64,000 nucleotides of DNA, from assembly GCF_029873635.1 (NCBI RefSeq), contig NC_080428.1, positions 64,351,957 through 64,415,956 of the forward strand, in the 5' to 3' direction. Made by a program: the position numbers and the translations under genes. The notes under the pieces are model-generated. The model searched no databases. It saw only the letters and a list, made by a program, of their open reading frames with translations, and was not told the origin of the DNA. The DNA comes from Malania oleifera (Eukaryota; Streptophyta; Magnoliopsida; Santalales; Ximeniaceae). This document shows positions 1-10,045 of this stretch, one piece after another (position 1 is the first letter of the stretch; each line of letters opens with the position of its first letter).

Positions 1-1
1 T

Positions 2-193
2 GCTAGCACTTCATCAAATAACAAACATGAACACACCACTTGCTATATGTGTAAGACTAAAGGTCATATAATGTTTAATTGTCCATTAAAGAGAAAATAT
101 GTTAAAGTCCAAGGAGAATGGAAGAAAAATAGTGGAACTAATAGTAAAACAATAAAAGTCAAAAGAATTTGGGTTCCAAAAACTAACACTTAG
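2..193 (+). pseudogene. gag: Cop-A gag C-terminal tail with zinc knuckle
   Basis: The reading frame is open from the window edge to a TAG at 191. It contains a CX2CX4HX4C nucleocapsid zinc knuckle (Cys codons at 41 and 50, His at 65, Cys at 80), followed by a Lys/Arg-rich stretch. In copia elements this knuckle lies at the end of Gag and binds the genomic RNA for packaging. The TAG is in frame with the protease downstream, so it may be a decay mutation or a genuine gag stop; this cannot be decided here. Confidence 0.75.
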
Positions 194-622
194 TGTCCCT
201 TATTATAAGTTTGCCTTAGGACAACAACGACAACAGACAAATGGTACTTGGATAGCGGATGCTCAAGGCATATGACTGGTGACAAGACTAAGTTTACAAC
301 CTTAACACAAAGAGATGGGGGATACGTCACCTTCGGCGACAATGCCAAAGGTAAAATTGTTGGTATAGGTAAAATTGGTAAGGAACCTTCACTTATTATA
401 GATAATGTGTTATTAGTAGAAGGACTAAAACATAATCTTTTAAGTATTAGTCAATTAAGTGATAAAGGGTTCGAAGTAATATTCATGAAAGAAAAATGTG
501 TCATCAAGAATCCCAAAAATAAAGAAACCGTGTTTATGACTCATAGAATAAATAATGTTTATTGTGTAAATCTTGAGAAAATAACAAATCAAAACGTAAC
601 TTGTTTAGCGATTATGAATTAA
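194..622 (+). pseudogene. pol: Cop-A aspartic protease and pre-integrase segment
   Basis: The retroviral-type aspartic protease is recognised by the WYLDSGCSRHMTG stretch at 242-280, with the catalytic Asp-Ser-Gly triad at 251-259 intact. The body carries the VEGLKHNLLSISQL pattern typical of copia proteases. It would cleave Gag-Pol inside the particle. The frame ends at an in-frame TAA at 620, directly before the pre-integrase motif WLWHRKLGHVSM, which continues in the same frame. The stop therefore looks like a point mutation within a once continuous polyprotein. Confidence 0.85.
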
Positions 623-1807
623 GTAAGTTGGTTATGGCATAGAAAACTAGGACATGTTAGCATGGACCTACTATCTAAATTAACTAAGAAAAACCTTGTA
701 AAAGGATTACCAAATATTAAGTATGTAAAAGACAAGATATGTGATGCTTGTCAAAAGGGAAAACAAGTAAAAACAAGTTTTAAAAAGAAAAAATTAATAT
801 CCACCAAAAGACCCCTAGAACTCCTACACTTAGACTTATTTGGTCCAACTAGAACCTTAAGCTTAGGTGGAAAACAATATGCTTTTGTAATAGTAGATGA
901 TTTTTTAAGATTTACTTGGGTAATATTTTTAGCAAACAAAGATGAAGCTTGCAATAAACTAATAACCTTATGCAAGAAACTACAAAATGAGAAAGGATAT
1001 AATGTAAAAAGCTTTAGAAGTGACCAAGGAAGAGAGTTTAAAAATAAAGAAATAGAAAAATTTTGTAATGAACATGGAATAACTCACAATTTTTCAGCAT
1101 CTAGAACTCCACAGCAAAATGGAGTTGTTGAAAGGAAAAATAGAACTTTACAAGAAATGGCAAGAACAATACTCAATGAAAATAGTTTACCTAAATATTT
1201 TTGGGCAGAAGCTGTAAATACAGCATGTTATATTGTAAATAGGGTATCTATAAGATCGAAAATAGATAAAACACCATATGAAATTTGGAAAGATAGAAAA
1301 CCAAATATATCCTACTTTCATGTATTCGGTTGCAAATGTTTTATTTTAAATACTAAAGATGACCTAGGAAAATTTGATGCAAAGTCAGATGAAGGTATTT
1401 TTTTAGGCTATTCTACAAATAGTAAAGCCTATAGGATTTATAATAAAAGAACTTGTACAATTATGGAATCAATTCATATAACCTTTGATGAATCAAATTA
1501 TTATAATATAAAAAATATGAATGATGCAAAAGAAGTTACTTCACAAAAAGAAGAAGTTCTTGAAATAAAGGAAGAAAAGGATAATGATACATTAAATGAA
1601 AACCTTTTAGAAAAACTTAAACTTCCTAAAGAGTGGAAATATGACAAAAATCACTCAAAAGAACAAATTTTAGGTGAAACATCAAAAGGAATAACTACTA
1701 GAGCCTCACTAAAAAATATTTGCAATCATTGTGCCTTCTTATCCCAATATGAACCAAAAAATATTGAAGATGCATTAAATGATAACTCTTGGATTATTGC
1801 TATGTAA
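623..1807 (+). pseudogene. pol: Cop-A integrase
   Basis: This segment starts with the GAG-pre-integrase motif (HRKLGHVSM), whose His residues together with CDACQKGK at about 740 make the HHCC zinc-binding domain. The catalytic core is complete: Asp at 833 (LHLDLFGP), Asp at 1022 (SFRSDQGREF) and Glu at 1130 (NGVVERKNR). The 35-residue spacing between the last two is the DD35E signature. Downstream is a GKFDAKSDEGIFLGYS block common to copia integrases. The frame closes with TAA at 1805, which sits where related elements read through into RT, so I take it as a CAA-to-TAA decay stop. Active-site residues are otherwise preserved. Confidence 0.9.
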
Positions 1808-3286
1808 GAGGAATTAAATCAATTCGAAAGAAGTCAAGTATAGGAACTAATACCAAAACCCAAAGATAAATCGATTATAGGAACAAAATGGGTCTTTAGA
1901 AATAAGAAAGATAAAAACGGAATTGTTGTAAGAAATAAAGCCAGGTTAGTGGCACTAGGATATAATCAAGAAGAGGGAATAGATTATGATGAAACTTTTG
2001 CACCTGTAGCAAGAATGGAAGCTATTAGGATGCTCTTAGCCTATGCTGCCTATAAGGACTTTAAGTTATATCAAATGGATGTGAAGAGTGCATTTCTTAA
2101 TGGATATATAAACGAAGAAGTATATGTCAAACAACCCCCAGGGTTTGAAAATTCTAAACATCCAAACCATGTATTCAAATTGACAAAAGCTCTTTATGGT
2201 TTGAAACAAGCTCCAAGAGCTTGGTATGAGAGATTAAGTAAGTTCTTACTCAAAAATGAATTTACAAGAGGAAAAGTTGATAGTACCTTATTCATTAAAA
2301 CTAAAAACAAAGACTTGTTACTAGTTCAAATATATGTGGATGATATTATATTTGGAGCAACAAATAAAGATCTATGTAAAGAATTTGCCACATGTATGCA
2401 AAAAGAGTTTGAGATGAGTATGATGGGAGAATTAAATTACTTTCTTGGATTACAAATCAAACAAGAAAGAAATGGAATCTTTATAAATCAAACTAAATAC
2501 ATTAAAGACATGTTAAAAAAGTTTAATATGGAAGAAAGTAAACCCATAGGAACTCCTATGAGTACTTCAACTAGTCTTAAAAGAGATGAAAAAGGGAAAC
2601 AAGTTGATACAAAGCATTATCGAGGAATGATAGGAAGCCTACTCTATTTAACAGCAAGTAGACCACATATTATGTTCAGCATATGTATGTGTGCAAGATT
2701 TCAGTCAGCCCCAAAAGAATCACATCAAATAGCAATAAAAAGAATTCTTAGGTATCTCCTAGGTACACTTGAACTAGGTTTATGGTATCCAAAGGAATCT
2801 GGATTTGAAATGATTAGTTATTCAGATGAAGACTTTGCTGGATGTAAAATAGATAGAAAAAGCACAAGTGGAACATGTCATTTTCTAGGACATTCTTTAG
2901 TTTCATGGTCTTCAAAGAAACAAAATTCTGAAGCATTATCCACAGCAGAAGCAGAATACATTGCTGCAGGAATCTGTTGTGCTCAAACATTATTTATGAA
3001 ACAACAGTTAAAAGATTTTCAAATACAATATCAAACTATCCCTATCAAATGTGATAACACAAGTGCTATTTATATCTCAAAAAATCCAGTATCCCACTCA
3101 AGAACAAAGCACATTGATATAAGACATCATTTTTTGAGAGATCATGTACAAAATGAAGATATAGTACTGGAGTTTGTGAATATGCATGATCAATTAGCAG
3201 ATATTTTCACAAAACCTTTGTCAGAAGAAAGATTTATATCTATAAGAAGAGAATTGGGCATGCTTCATAATCGGGAAGTTATTTAG
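1808..3286 (+). pseudogene. pol: Cop-A reverse transcriptase and RNase H
   Basis: This is a copia-type RT. After a second in-frame TAG at 1841, at a position expected to be Trp, the frame is open to its natural end. Motifs in order: [26 protein letters not shown] split around 1940-2010, [10 protein letters not shown] at about 2076, [21 protein letters not shown], and the catalytic YVDD at 2333-2344. RNase H follows, with the [16 protein letters not shown] region, [11 protein letters not shown] and [14 protein letters not shown], ending at TAA 3284. Apart from the two upstream stops this is the best preserved polymerase in the window, suggesting Cop-A is younger than Gyp-1. Confidence 0.9.
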
Positions 3287-3590
3287 GAGTTGTTCTGGTT
3301 GGCAGGCGACTGCCTGGCCACTGTCTTTTAAAATTCCACAAAGACAAGCGCCTGCCACATTGAAGCAGGCGATTGCCTCGCGGCGGGTTGGGTTCTAAAA
3401 CCCTATTCTAAGTCATTTTAAAACCCTCCAAGCGCCTGACCATTCATTTTCCTTCAGAAACCCTTCGTCTCCATCACTTTTTATACAAAAATCTTGCTAA
3501 AAAACATTTAGAAATCTAGCATCAAATCCTTTTACACACAAAAACTGAGCATTAGCTTCGAGTTTCCTTGATTTTCTTCTTCATCTAACC
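3287..3590 (+). other. Cop-A spacer between pol and env-like ORF
   Basis: No coding frame is evident. The stretch contains a short repeated phrase built on CAGGCGA/GCGCCTG near 3303, 3348 and 3366, in direct and inverted copies, which could pair. The remainder is C/T-rich leader-like sequence just upstream of the env-like ATG. Confidence 0.5.
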
Positions 3591-4136
3591 ATGCCTAGAA
3601 CAAAATCCGTTGGTGTTAAAAGATCTTCCTCTTCCACAAGAATCAATAACAATGAAGTGGAGAAATGGTTGGTCACTCCACACGCCAAGCACCTTTACTG
3701 ATATCAAATTGCTTCAGCAAAACCAATATTAGGTAAGGTACTCGACGTAACGTTCTTTCATTCAGATTTTCCCGAAATCTTGGAACTCTTCAAAGATATT
3801 GGATGGGATGGGTTCATCACCTACCAAGCTAAAGGGTATTATCCTAATGTTGTACGTATTTTCTATGCAAATATGGAGCGATGTGAAAATGGAATCAAAA
3901 CAAATATGCTTGGGAAAGAGATTCAACTAAATTCCATATCTTTGGGAAAGATCCTTCGAATTAAGTCAGGGGATTTCGAGATTCATATCATTGAGAAGCA
4001 ATGGATTATGACTCAAGGTTTTACACCACAAGAATTTTTGCCACTAGTTATGACTGATTTTTCTTGTGTTTCTATGTATTCAAGTTTTTATCGGCTATGC
4101 AACTTTTGGTGTTCTAGAACTAGCACTTTGACTTGA
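3591..4136 (+). pseudogene. Cop-A env-like ORF (putative plant transposon protein domain)
   Basis: I chose the ATG at 3591, which gives a basic, Ser-rich start (MPRTKSVGVKRSSSS). An in-frame TGA at 3699, expected to be TGG, splits it from the longer open part that begins around 3702. The body resembles the plant transposon protein domain found in the third ORF of Sireviruses: an EILELFKDIGWDGF block, YYPNVVRIFYANM, and LGKEIQLNSISLGKIL. No clear signal peptide or transmembrane helix is visible in what remains. The ORF ends at 4136, short of the several hundred residues usual for these ORFs, so it is probably truncated. Its function in Sireviruses is unknown; 'envelope-like' is positional. Confidence 0.65.
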
Positions 4137-4182
4137 AGTATTATCTCTGTTTTTCTCCTTCCCTCCTTTTTGATAGATGTCC

Positions 4183-4399
4183 AAAGGGGGAGAGAAAGTT
4201 GTAGTGCAAAAATATGAAGTATGTTTGTATGTTAAAGTATGTTTGTGACTTTTAATGAAGTTTTTTTTCTATAAAGTATACCATGCTTTTTAATAGGGGG
4301 AATCATGAAAATATACCATACTTATTGATAAAGGGGGCCATGAATTTTAAAAGCTTATTATTTTTGCTCTCGATTTGTCATCATCAAAAAGGGGGAGAA
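4183..4399 (+). promoter_or_regulatory. Multiple polypurine tracts of Cop-A
   Basis: Four G-rich purine runs lie between the env-like ORF and the 3' LTR: AAAGGGGGAGAG at 4183, ATAGGGGGAA at 4293, TAAAGGGGG at 4329 and AAAAAGGGGGAGAA at 4386. The last abuts the LTR TG and is the likely plus-strand primer. Serial polypurine tracts are a described Sirevirus feature. Confidence 0.75.
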
Positions 4400-4496
4400 T
4401 GTTGGGAAGCTATTAAAATTAGAAAACTTAAAAATCAAATAAAATTAAAAGATTTTCAATTCACCCCCCCTCTTGGGAAGCTATTCTTCATTTTAG
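4400..4496 (+). repeat. Cop-A 3' LTR fragment
   Basis: Begins TGTTGGGAAGC immediately after the last polypurine tract. It contains the TTCAATTCACCCCCCC element that also appears, reversed, at the edge of the Sirevirus-like LTR near 52345. The sequence then switches to Gyp-1 LTR at about 4497, so more than a kilobase of LTR has probably been lost in a deletion that also removed the start of Gyp-1. Confidence 0.7.
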
Positions 4497-5039
4497 GTTG
4501 ATTGATCATGTGTGTGTTGAGAACTATACTGGAACTGTTTTGTGGAAATACTGGAATTGAACTGTGTATGTTTTATTTCATGATAACACTCATATGTCAC
4601 ACACCGATATAACCTGAATTTGCCTTACTGAGATGTATCTCACCCCTATCATACGTATGTGTTTTCAAGTCCTTCGAATAACTAGAACTAGCCTCCTAGT
4701 CTTGGGAGCATGGTGGTCAGTTTACTACATAGAGTACTTGTGTAAGTACTTTGACTGTAATAGGGTTGTCGTTTTGGGTATTGTTGGCTCCTTGGGTTAT
4801 GTTTTGTAATATGGAGGTTGAACTCTATTTTTATAGACTCCGGTATGGTACGATGTATGTATGGAATGAACTTTTTCGTTGTGTATATGTCGTGTATGTG
4901 AATGTGTATAGGGTGTACGGGAACTCCACAGGGTCGGACCCTCATTCATTATAGTATCATGTGTGTTTTGTATGATACATGAATTGGTTAGGTTACTACA
5001 TCACACCTTGGGGCCCATTGTTGAGTTTGGGGCATGACA
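4497..5039 (+). repeat. Gyp-1 5' LTR remnant (3' part only)
   Basis: Matches the last about 523 bp of the Gyp-1 3' LTR (11275-11797) closely. It ends GGGGCATGACA just before the primer site. It contains the CTTACTGAG...CTCACCCC block (4624-4646) shared by nearly all gypsy LTRs in this window. The left 1.2 kb of this LTR, including its promoter, is deleted. Confidence 0.85.
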
Positions 5040-5042
5040 ACT

Positions 5043-5056
5043 TGGTGTCAGAGCTA
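5043..5056 (+). promoter_or_regulatory. Gyp-1 primer binding site (initiator Met-tRNA)
   Basis: TTGGTGTCAGAGC follows the LTR end by a few bases. It differs by one transition from the TGGTATCAGAGC complement of plant initiator Met-tRNA that primes minus-strand synthesis. Confidence 0.8.
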
Positions 5057-5367
5057 ATCAAGTTGTTAGGTCTTGTAGACTTGGTTAGGTGTTAATGTGT
5101 GTACATACCAGAGCATAGGATATCGTGAATGGGTAGAGTAGGTCAAGGGTTGTCTTGTAGCTAGACAAGGATATGTTGATTGTATTCTGTGTTTTCCCCT
5201 GTAATGACGATTTCAGTAAAACCACGGCAAACCATTGATGGTTTCATGTCCATGTGATAGGACAGACCTGGACCCATAAGATTGGTAGTTTACATAATTA
5301 GATGTCAATGATTGTGTAAACTGTAAATGGCGTAGGAATTCTAACTAATTCCTATTCTATTTTCTGA
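5057..5367 (+). other. Gyp-1 leader
   Basis: Non-coding leader between primer site and gag. It holds the AAACCATTGATGGTTT palindrome near 5228, a version of the motif seen in the leaders of Gyp-2, Gyp-3, Gyp-5 and Cop-B. It ends in TTCTATTTTCTG directly before the gag ATG. The homologous Gyp-2 sequence reads TTTTTAG, so a splice acceptor may have been lost here by mutation. Confidence 0.6.
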
Positions 5368-6266
5368 ATGGAACCCAAGGATAACAACTTGGATAGTGGC
5401 TCTAGGGGGACTGCGAGTGATAAGTCTCCTTCTATGTCTCGAGGGTTGACGAGGCAGGTTATACGGGAGATAAAGCGGAGTGTTAGGAGAGGTGAACGTT
5501 CTCCTACTGCTGCGGGGTATACCATCGAGAGGTTCACACGTATGCACCCTCCGACATTTTTAGGAGGACCCGATCCGATAATAGCGGAGGACTAGATCGA
5601 GAAGACCGAAAGGATTCTAGAGGTCCTACACTATAGAGATAAGAAGAAAGTCCTCTAAGCTTCCTTCCAGCTGTCTGGGAAGGCTGGGCGATGGTGTAGT
5701 CGTTTTAAGGAAGTGTTCTTTGAGAGATACTTCCCGGCCTCCACACGCGATGCTAAGGCAGATGAGTTCTCTATTCTGACATAGGGAGATATGACGGTGC
5801 AAGGGTATGCTGCTCAGTAAATAGAGCTATCCAGTTTCACGCCGTGCTTGATCTCGAACGAGTACGAGAAGACTCGGAGGTTCGAGAAGGGCCTGAGGAA
5901 AGACATCCACAAATTAGTGGGTATGTTGCAAATCTGTGCGTTTTTAGTTTTGGTGGATAAGGCCACTATGATTGAGACCGGCATCTGGGAGGATGAGGTG
6001 GATCAAGAATCAAAGAAGAGGCCAGTGCCATATGGTTCTCGTTAGGGATTATGGAAGAAGAGGAACAATGGCTCGGGCTACCGCTAGAATACTGAGTGTC
6101 AGGGTTCTCAAGTGCATTAGTCGCGCAATCGTTGTATCAGGTGCCACAGATGGCATAAAGGTGAGTGCCAGTCATTTGGAAGTAACTGTTACAGCTGTGC
6201 CAAATCAGGCCACATGGCTCATGACTGCTGCGCACCAAAGAGAGACACGCCTGCATCCAGTGTGAA
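5368..6266 (+). pseudogene. gag: Gyp-1 gag
   Basis: Starts MEPKDNN at 5368. The capsid-like region contains the GYTIERFTRMHPPTFLGGPDP block and FFERYFPASTRDAK. The nucleocapsid end carries two tandem zinc knuckles: CX2CX3HX3C beginning at 6133 and CX2CX4HX4C (CYSCAKSGHMAHDC) at 6187-6228, an arrangement typical of Tekay-type chromovirus Gag. The frame is broken by several TAG/TAA stops (for example 5593, 5656 and 5818) and by a frameshift between about 5990 and 6130. Gag would have formed the particle; this copy is dead. Confidence 0.8.
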
Positions 6267-6319
6267 CTGAGGTCGCAATTAGATACCTCAGGGAACCATC
6301 CAAGTGAACATAGCTCCGG

Positions 6320-6836
6320 CAAGGGTATATTCTCTTACTCCAGGGCTGCTGACCGTGCGGGGAATGTAGTGATAGGTACCGTATTATTGCTTTCAAATAG
6401 AGTTGTTGTTTTATTTGATTCAGGTGCAACCCATTCTTTTGTATCTGTGAGCTTCATAAAGTTGTGTGGGGTTGAGACCCAAGTTATGAATAAGGGGTTA
6501 TCTGTAGCTACACCATCTGGGAGTGTAACATCCTGTAGAAGGATGTTAGAAGACAGCCCAGAGGAAATTCAGGGAAGGCTGCTACTGGTGAATCTTGTGG
6601 TGTACGATATGTCTGGTTTTGACGTCATACCGGGGATGGATTGGTTATCCTCCAATTATACTGTGATCGACTGTCGAGGAAAGGTAATAGTGTTCAGACC
6701 TCTTGGGGAGCAAGAGTATGAGTTTGTAGGATCCTGTGCACGTTCGACGCCACAGATTCTATCGGCATTACAGACGAGGAGGTTACTCTTGGACGGATGT
6801 CAGGGGTACCTATCTTGCATAAAGGAACCACCATAG
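6320..6836 (+). pseudogene. pol: Gyp-1 aspartic protease
   Basis: Retropepsin-type protease with an intact DSGATHSF active-site stretch at about 6417-6440. The second conserved block DVIPGMDWL is at about 6621-6650. The frame stays open to the TAG at 6834 and continues in the same frame into RT, consistent with an ancestral single gag-pol polyprotein. This is the longest undisturbed ORF of the element, and the catalytic triad is intact. Confidence 0.85.
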
Positions 6837-8321
6837 GATGAGTTGAAGCTCGAGGATATTCGAGTGGTTAACGAGTTCCCGGATGTGTTTCTAAAAGACT
6901 TACCTAGTTTACCTCCAGATCGTGAGGTGGAGTTTGCAATAGAGTTGCTGCTTGGCAAGACACCGATCTCTAAAGTTTTTTATTAGATGGCTTCAGCAGA
7001 ACTTCAGGAGTTGAAGGAGCAGTTGTAGGAATTACTGGACAAGAGCTTTATCCGATCTAGTGTTTTGCCCTGGGGAGCTCCAATTTTGTTCGTGAAGAAG
7101 AAGGACGGGTTGATGCGCATATGCATTGATTATTGTGAGATCAACAAGGTGACTATAATGAACCGTTACCCGTTGCCTCATATTGATGATCTCTTTGACT
7201 AGCTACAAGGGATGTAGATCTTTTCGAAGATCGATCTATGATCAGGGTATTATTAGGTGAGGGTTAGATTTGAGGATATTGTGAAAACTTCTTTCCGAAC
7301 GAGATACAGCCACTACAAGTTCTTAGTCATGCCTTTTGGGTTGACTAATGCTCCGGTAGTGTTCATGGATCTGATGAATAGGGTTTTCCATGAGTACCTG
7401 GACCAGTTTGTAGTGGTGTTTATCAATGACATTTTGGTATACTCGAGGAGTCTGGAAGAGCATGAAAACCATCTGAGGTTGGTGCTACAGACTCTGCGAG
7501 AGAGGAAGTTGTATGACAAGCTGAAGAAATGTGGGTTTTGGTTAAATTAGGTCGCGTTTTTAGGTTATGTGGTGTCTAAGGGCGGTATCTCAATTGATCC
7601 TAGTAAGATTGAAGCTATAGTCGAGTGGGTGAGACCGAAGAGTGTGTAGGAGGTTCGAAGTTTCCTAGGACTAGCGGGTTATTATCGTCGGTTCACGGAG
7701 GGATTCTCTAAGTTGTCTGAGCCTCTGACACGATTGATTAGGAAGGGGGTGAAGTTTGATTGGACCAATGATTGCGAGTAGTGTTTCTAAGAGTTGAAAC
7801 ACTAACCAGTTACTGCTCCGGTCTTGACCATTCCTTCTGGGGATGACAGTTTTATGATCTATAACGACGCATCTCTGAAGGGTTTAGGATGTGTGCTTAT
7901 ATAATGGGTTAAGGTAATAGCTTATGCTTCTCAGCAACTCAAGGAATACGAGAAGAATTACCCTATGCATGATCTGGAATTGGCTGCGGTAGTTTATGCA
8001 CTGAATATCTAGCGACACTACATGTATGGTGTTTAGTGCGAGATTTTCACTAACCACAAAAGTCTCAAGTACTTTTTCACACAGAAAGAGTTGAACATAA
8101 GGCAGAGACGGTGCCTTAAGCTGATCAAAGACTACGATTGCACCATCAGTTATCACCCGGGGAAAGCTAATGTGGTAGCTGATGTATTGAGTCAGAAGTC
8201 GAAGCATGCTGCATTATATACAGTTGTAGCTCAACATCATATCAGATGGGATCTGGACAGCCTTGGCATAGAGTTGGTGGCCGGAGATCATGAGGCTTTC
8301 GTTGCTAGCTTGGTGATTTAA
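6837..8321 (+). pseudogene. pol: Gyp-1 reverse transcriptase and RNase H
   Basis: One reading frame (frame 0) with numerous TAG/TGA stops, many at expected Gln, Trp or Arg codons. RT blocks are recognisable: [36 protein letters not shown] and the polymerase motif. The catalytic pair reads FINDILVYS instead of FIDDILVYS (AAT at 7425-7427), a G-to-A change that removes a metal-binding Asp. RNase H follows from about 7800, with [29 protein letters not shown] and [10 protein letters not shown]. The active-site mutation plus stops make this copy catalytically dead. Confidence 0.85.
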
Positions 8322-8327
8322 CCAACT

Positions 8328-9789
8328 TTGTTTGAACGTATTAAAAGCGCGCAGGCTAGTGATGCGGAGTTAGTTGGGACTGTGGAGAAAGTGCAGCAGG
8401 GGTTGGCTGCTGATTTTAACATCTTTGAGGGAGGTGTGTTGAGGTTTGGAATCAGGTTGTGTGTTCCAAACGATGACGAGATCAGAAGGACGATTCTAGA
8501 AGAAGCGCATCGTTCTTTGTATACGTACATCCTGGTAGCACAAAGATGTATCAGGATTTGCACAAGTCCTTCTGGTGGAGTGGGATGAAAAGTGAGATTG
8601 CTCAGTTTGTGGAGCAGTGTCTAATGTGTCAACAGGTGAAAGCTAAACATCAAAATCCGGTAGGGCTGTTACAACCCTTAGCTATTCCAGAGTGGAAATG
8701 GGAGCATATTTCCATGAACTTTATTATCGGATTGCAGCCAGCACTTCACGGGCATAATGCCATTTGGGTAATCGTGGATAGGTTGACGAAATCTGCTCAC
8801 TTTGTACCAATGAAGGTTAGTTACCCTTTGAGTAGGCTAGCAGACTTGTACGTACTTAAGATAGTCAGAATGCACGGGGAACCAGTGTCCATTGTGTCAG
8901 ATTGAGACCCGAGGTTTACCTCTCAATTCTAGAAGAGCTTGTAGGAAGCATTGGGGACGAAACTTACTTTTAGTACAACGTTTCACCCCAACACTGATGG
9001 ACAGCAGGAGAGAACAATACAGATCTTGAAGGATATGTTACGGGCTTGCGTGTTAGACTTCGGTGGTGGTTGGATGCAGTTTTTGCCACTAGTAGAGTTT
9101 GCCTATAACAATAGCTTCTAGGCTAGTTTTAGAATGGCACCATTTGAGGCTTTGTATGGTCGGAGGTGTCGGTCTCCTCTGTATTGGGATGAGGTTGGTG
9201 AACGTCAGGTTTTAGGACCTGAGCTTGTGCAGCAGGCGTCTAAGAAGGTGGGTTTGATCCAAGATAGGATTAAATCAGCTCAAAATTGATAGAAAAGTTA
9301 CGCGGATGTTCGTCGCCATGAGTTGGAATTCAAGGTGGGGGGTAAGATATTCTTGAGAATCGCTTCGATAAAAGGGTGATGAGATTCCAAAAGAATGGCA
9401 AGTTGTGCCCGAGGTATATCGGACCATTTGAGGTTCTTGAGTGAGTGGGTCCAGTAGCCTACAGGATTGCACTATCCCTAGCGCTTTCGAGGATCCACGA
9501 TGTGTTCCCCGTATCCATGTTGAGAAGGTACGTGTCAGATCCATTACATGTTATTAGTTACGAGAACTTAGAAATTAGGGATGCTTTAGCATATGAGGAG
9601 GTACCCGTTCAAGTTCTAGACTGTAAAGTTCAGAAGCTACGTACCAAGGATATACCGTTAGTGAAGGTATTGTGACGGAATCACGAGGTTGAGGAAGTTT
9701 CTTGGGAATTAGAAGCGGAGATACACCGGAAGTATCCACATTTGTTCTAAGAGGTAGTTTGGATAGTAGAGTTAGTTGAGTACATGTGA
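8328..9789 (+). pseudogene. pol: Gyp-1 integrase with chromodomain-like tail
   Basis: Starts with the pre-integrase segment. The H2C2 zinc-binding domain spans 8506-8640 (EEAHRSLYT, then CLMCQQVK), with a frameshift near 8530 moving it to frame 2. The first catalytic Asp is lost: MNFIIG with AAC at 8717-8719, where MDF is expected. The second, in VSIVSD, and the Glu in [10 protein letters not shown] are present. A second frameshift lies near 9375. The tail carries LRRYVSDPLHVISYE, VQVLD and IPLVKVL, the C-terminal blocks of chromovirus integrases. I take the TGA at 9787 as the natural end, because the TAA at 9748 looks like a decayed Gln codon. Confidence 0.8.
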
Positions 9790-10045
9790 ACAATGTTGTT
9801 ATTGTATTGTGATAGGTGGTTAGTCTCTAGGAGTATGTGTTATTGTGAACTCCCAAGACGGTATATGTATGTAACCACGGTATTCCTCCGCCATAAGCGA
9901 GGTTATGTATGTATTGTGACGGGGCTGCGTTGTAAGTGGCCACCGGCTCTTCCTAGAGTCAGGTATATGTATCCGGTTATGTGGATGAGTTCGTAAATGA
10001 GAGATTACAAATTTCGAGGACAAAATTTTTGTAAAGAGGGGAAGT
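9790..10045 (+). other. Gyp-1 3' untranslated region and polypurine tract
   Basis: Contains the phrase GGTATTCCTCCGCCATAAGCGAGG (9879-9902), conserved in the same place in Gyp-2 (29156) and, reversed, in Gyp-4 and Gyp-8. It ends with ATTTCGAGGACAAAAT and the polypurine tract GTAAAGAGGGGAAG directly before the LTR. Confidence 0.75.

Larger units (their letters stand above)
1..4496 (+). mobile_element. Cop-A: Ty1/copia Sirevirus-like retrotransposon, 5'-truncated
   Basis: The domain order gag knuckle, protease, integrase, RT, RNase H is the Ty1/copia order. An env-like ORF after RNase H, a series of polypurine tracts and an LTR that opens TGTTGGGAAGC are hallmarks of the Sirevirus lineage. The left side runs off the window, so the 5' LTR and most of gag are not visible. 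The 3' LTR is cut to 97 bp where Gyp-1 sequence begins. All pol pieces lie in one reading frame (frame 2), so decay here is by stop codons rather than frameshifts. No target duplication can be assessed because both ends are missing. Confidence 0.9.

Noticed and set aside
4688..4954. Opposed small ORFs in the Gyp-1 5' LTR remnant
   Set aside because: Inside an LTR, not conserved in the 3' copy as an ORF.
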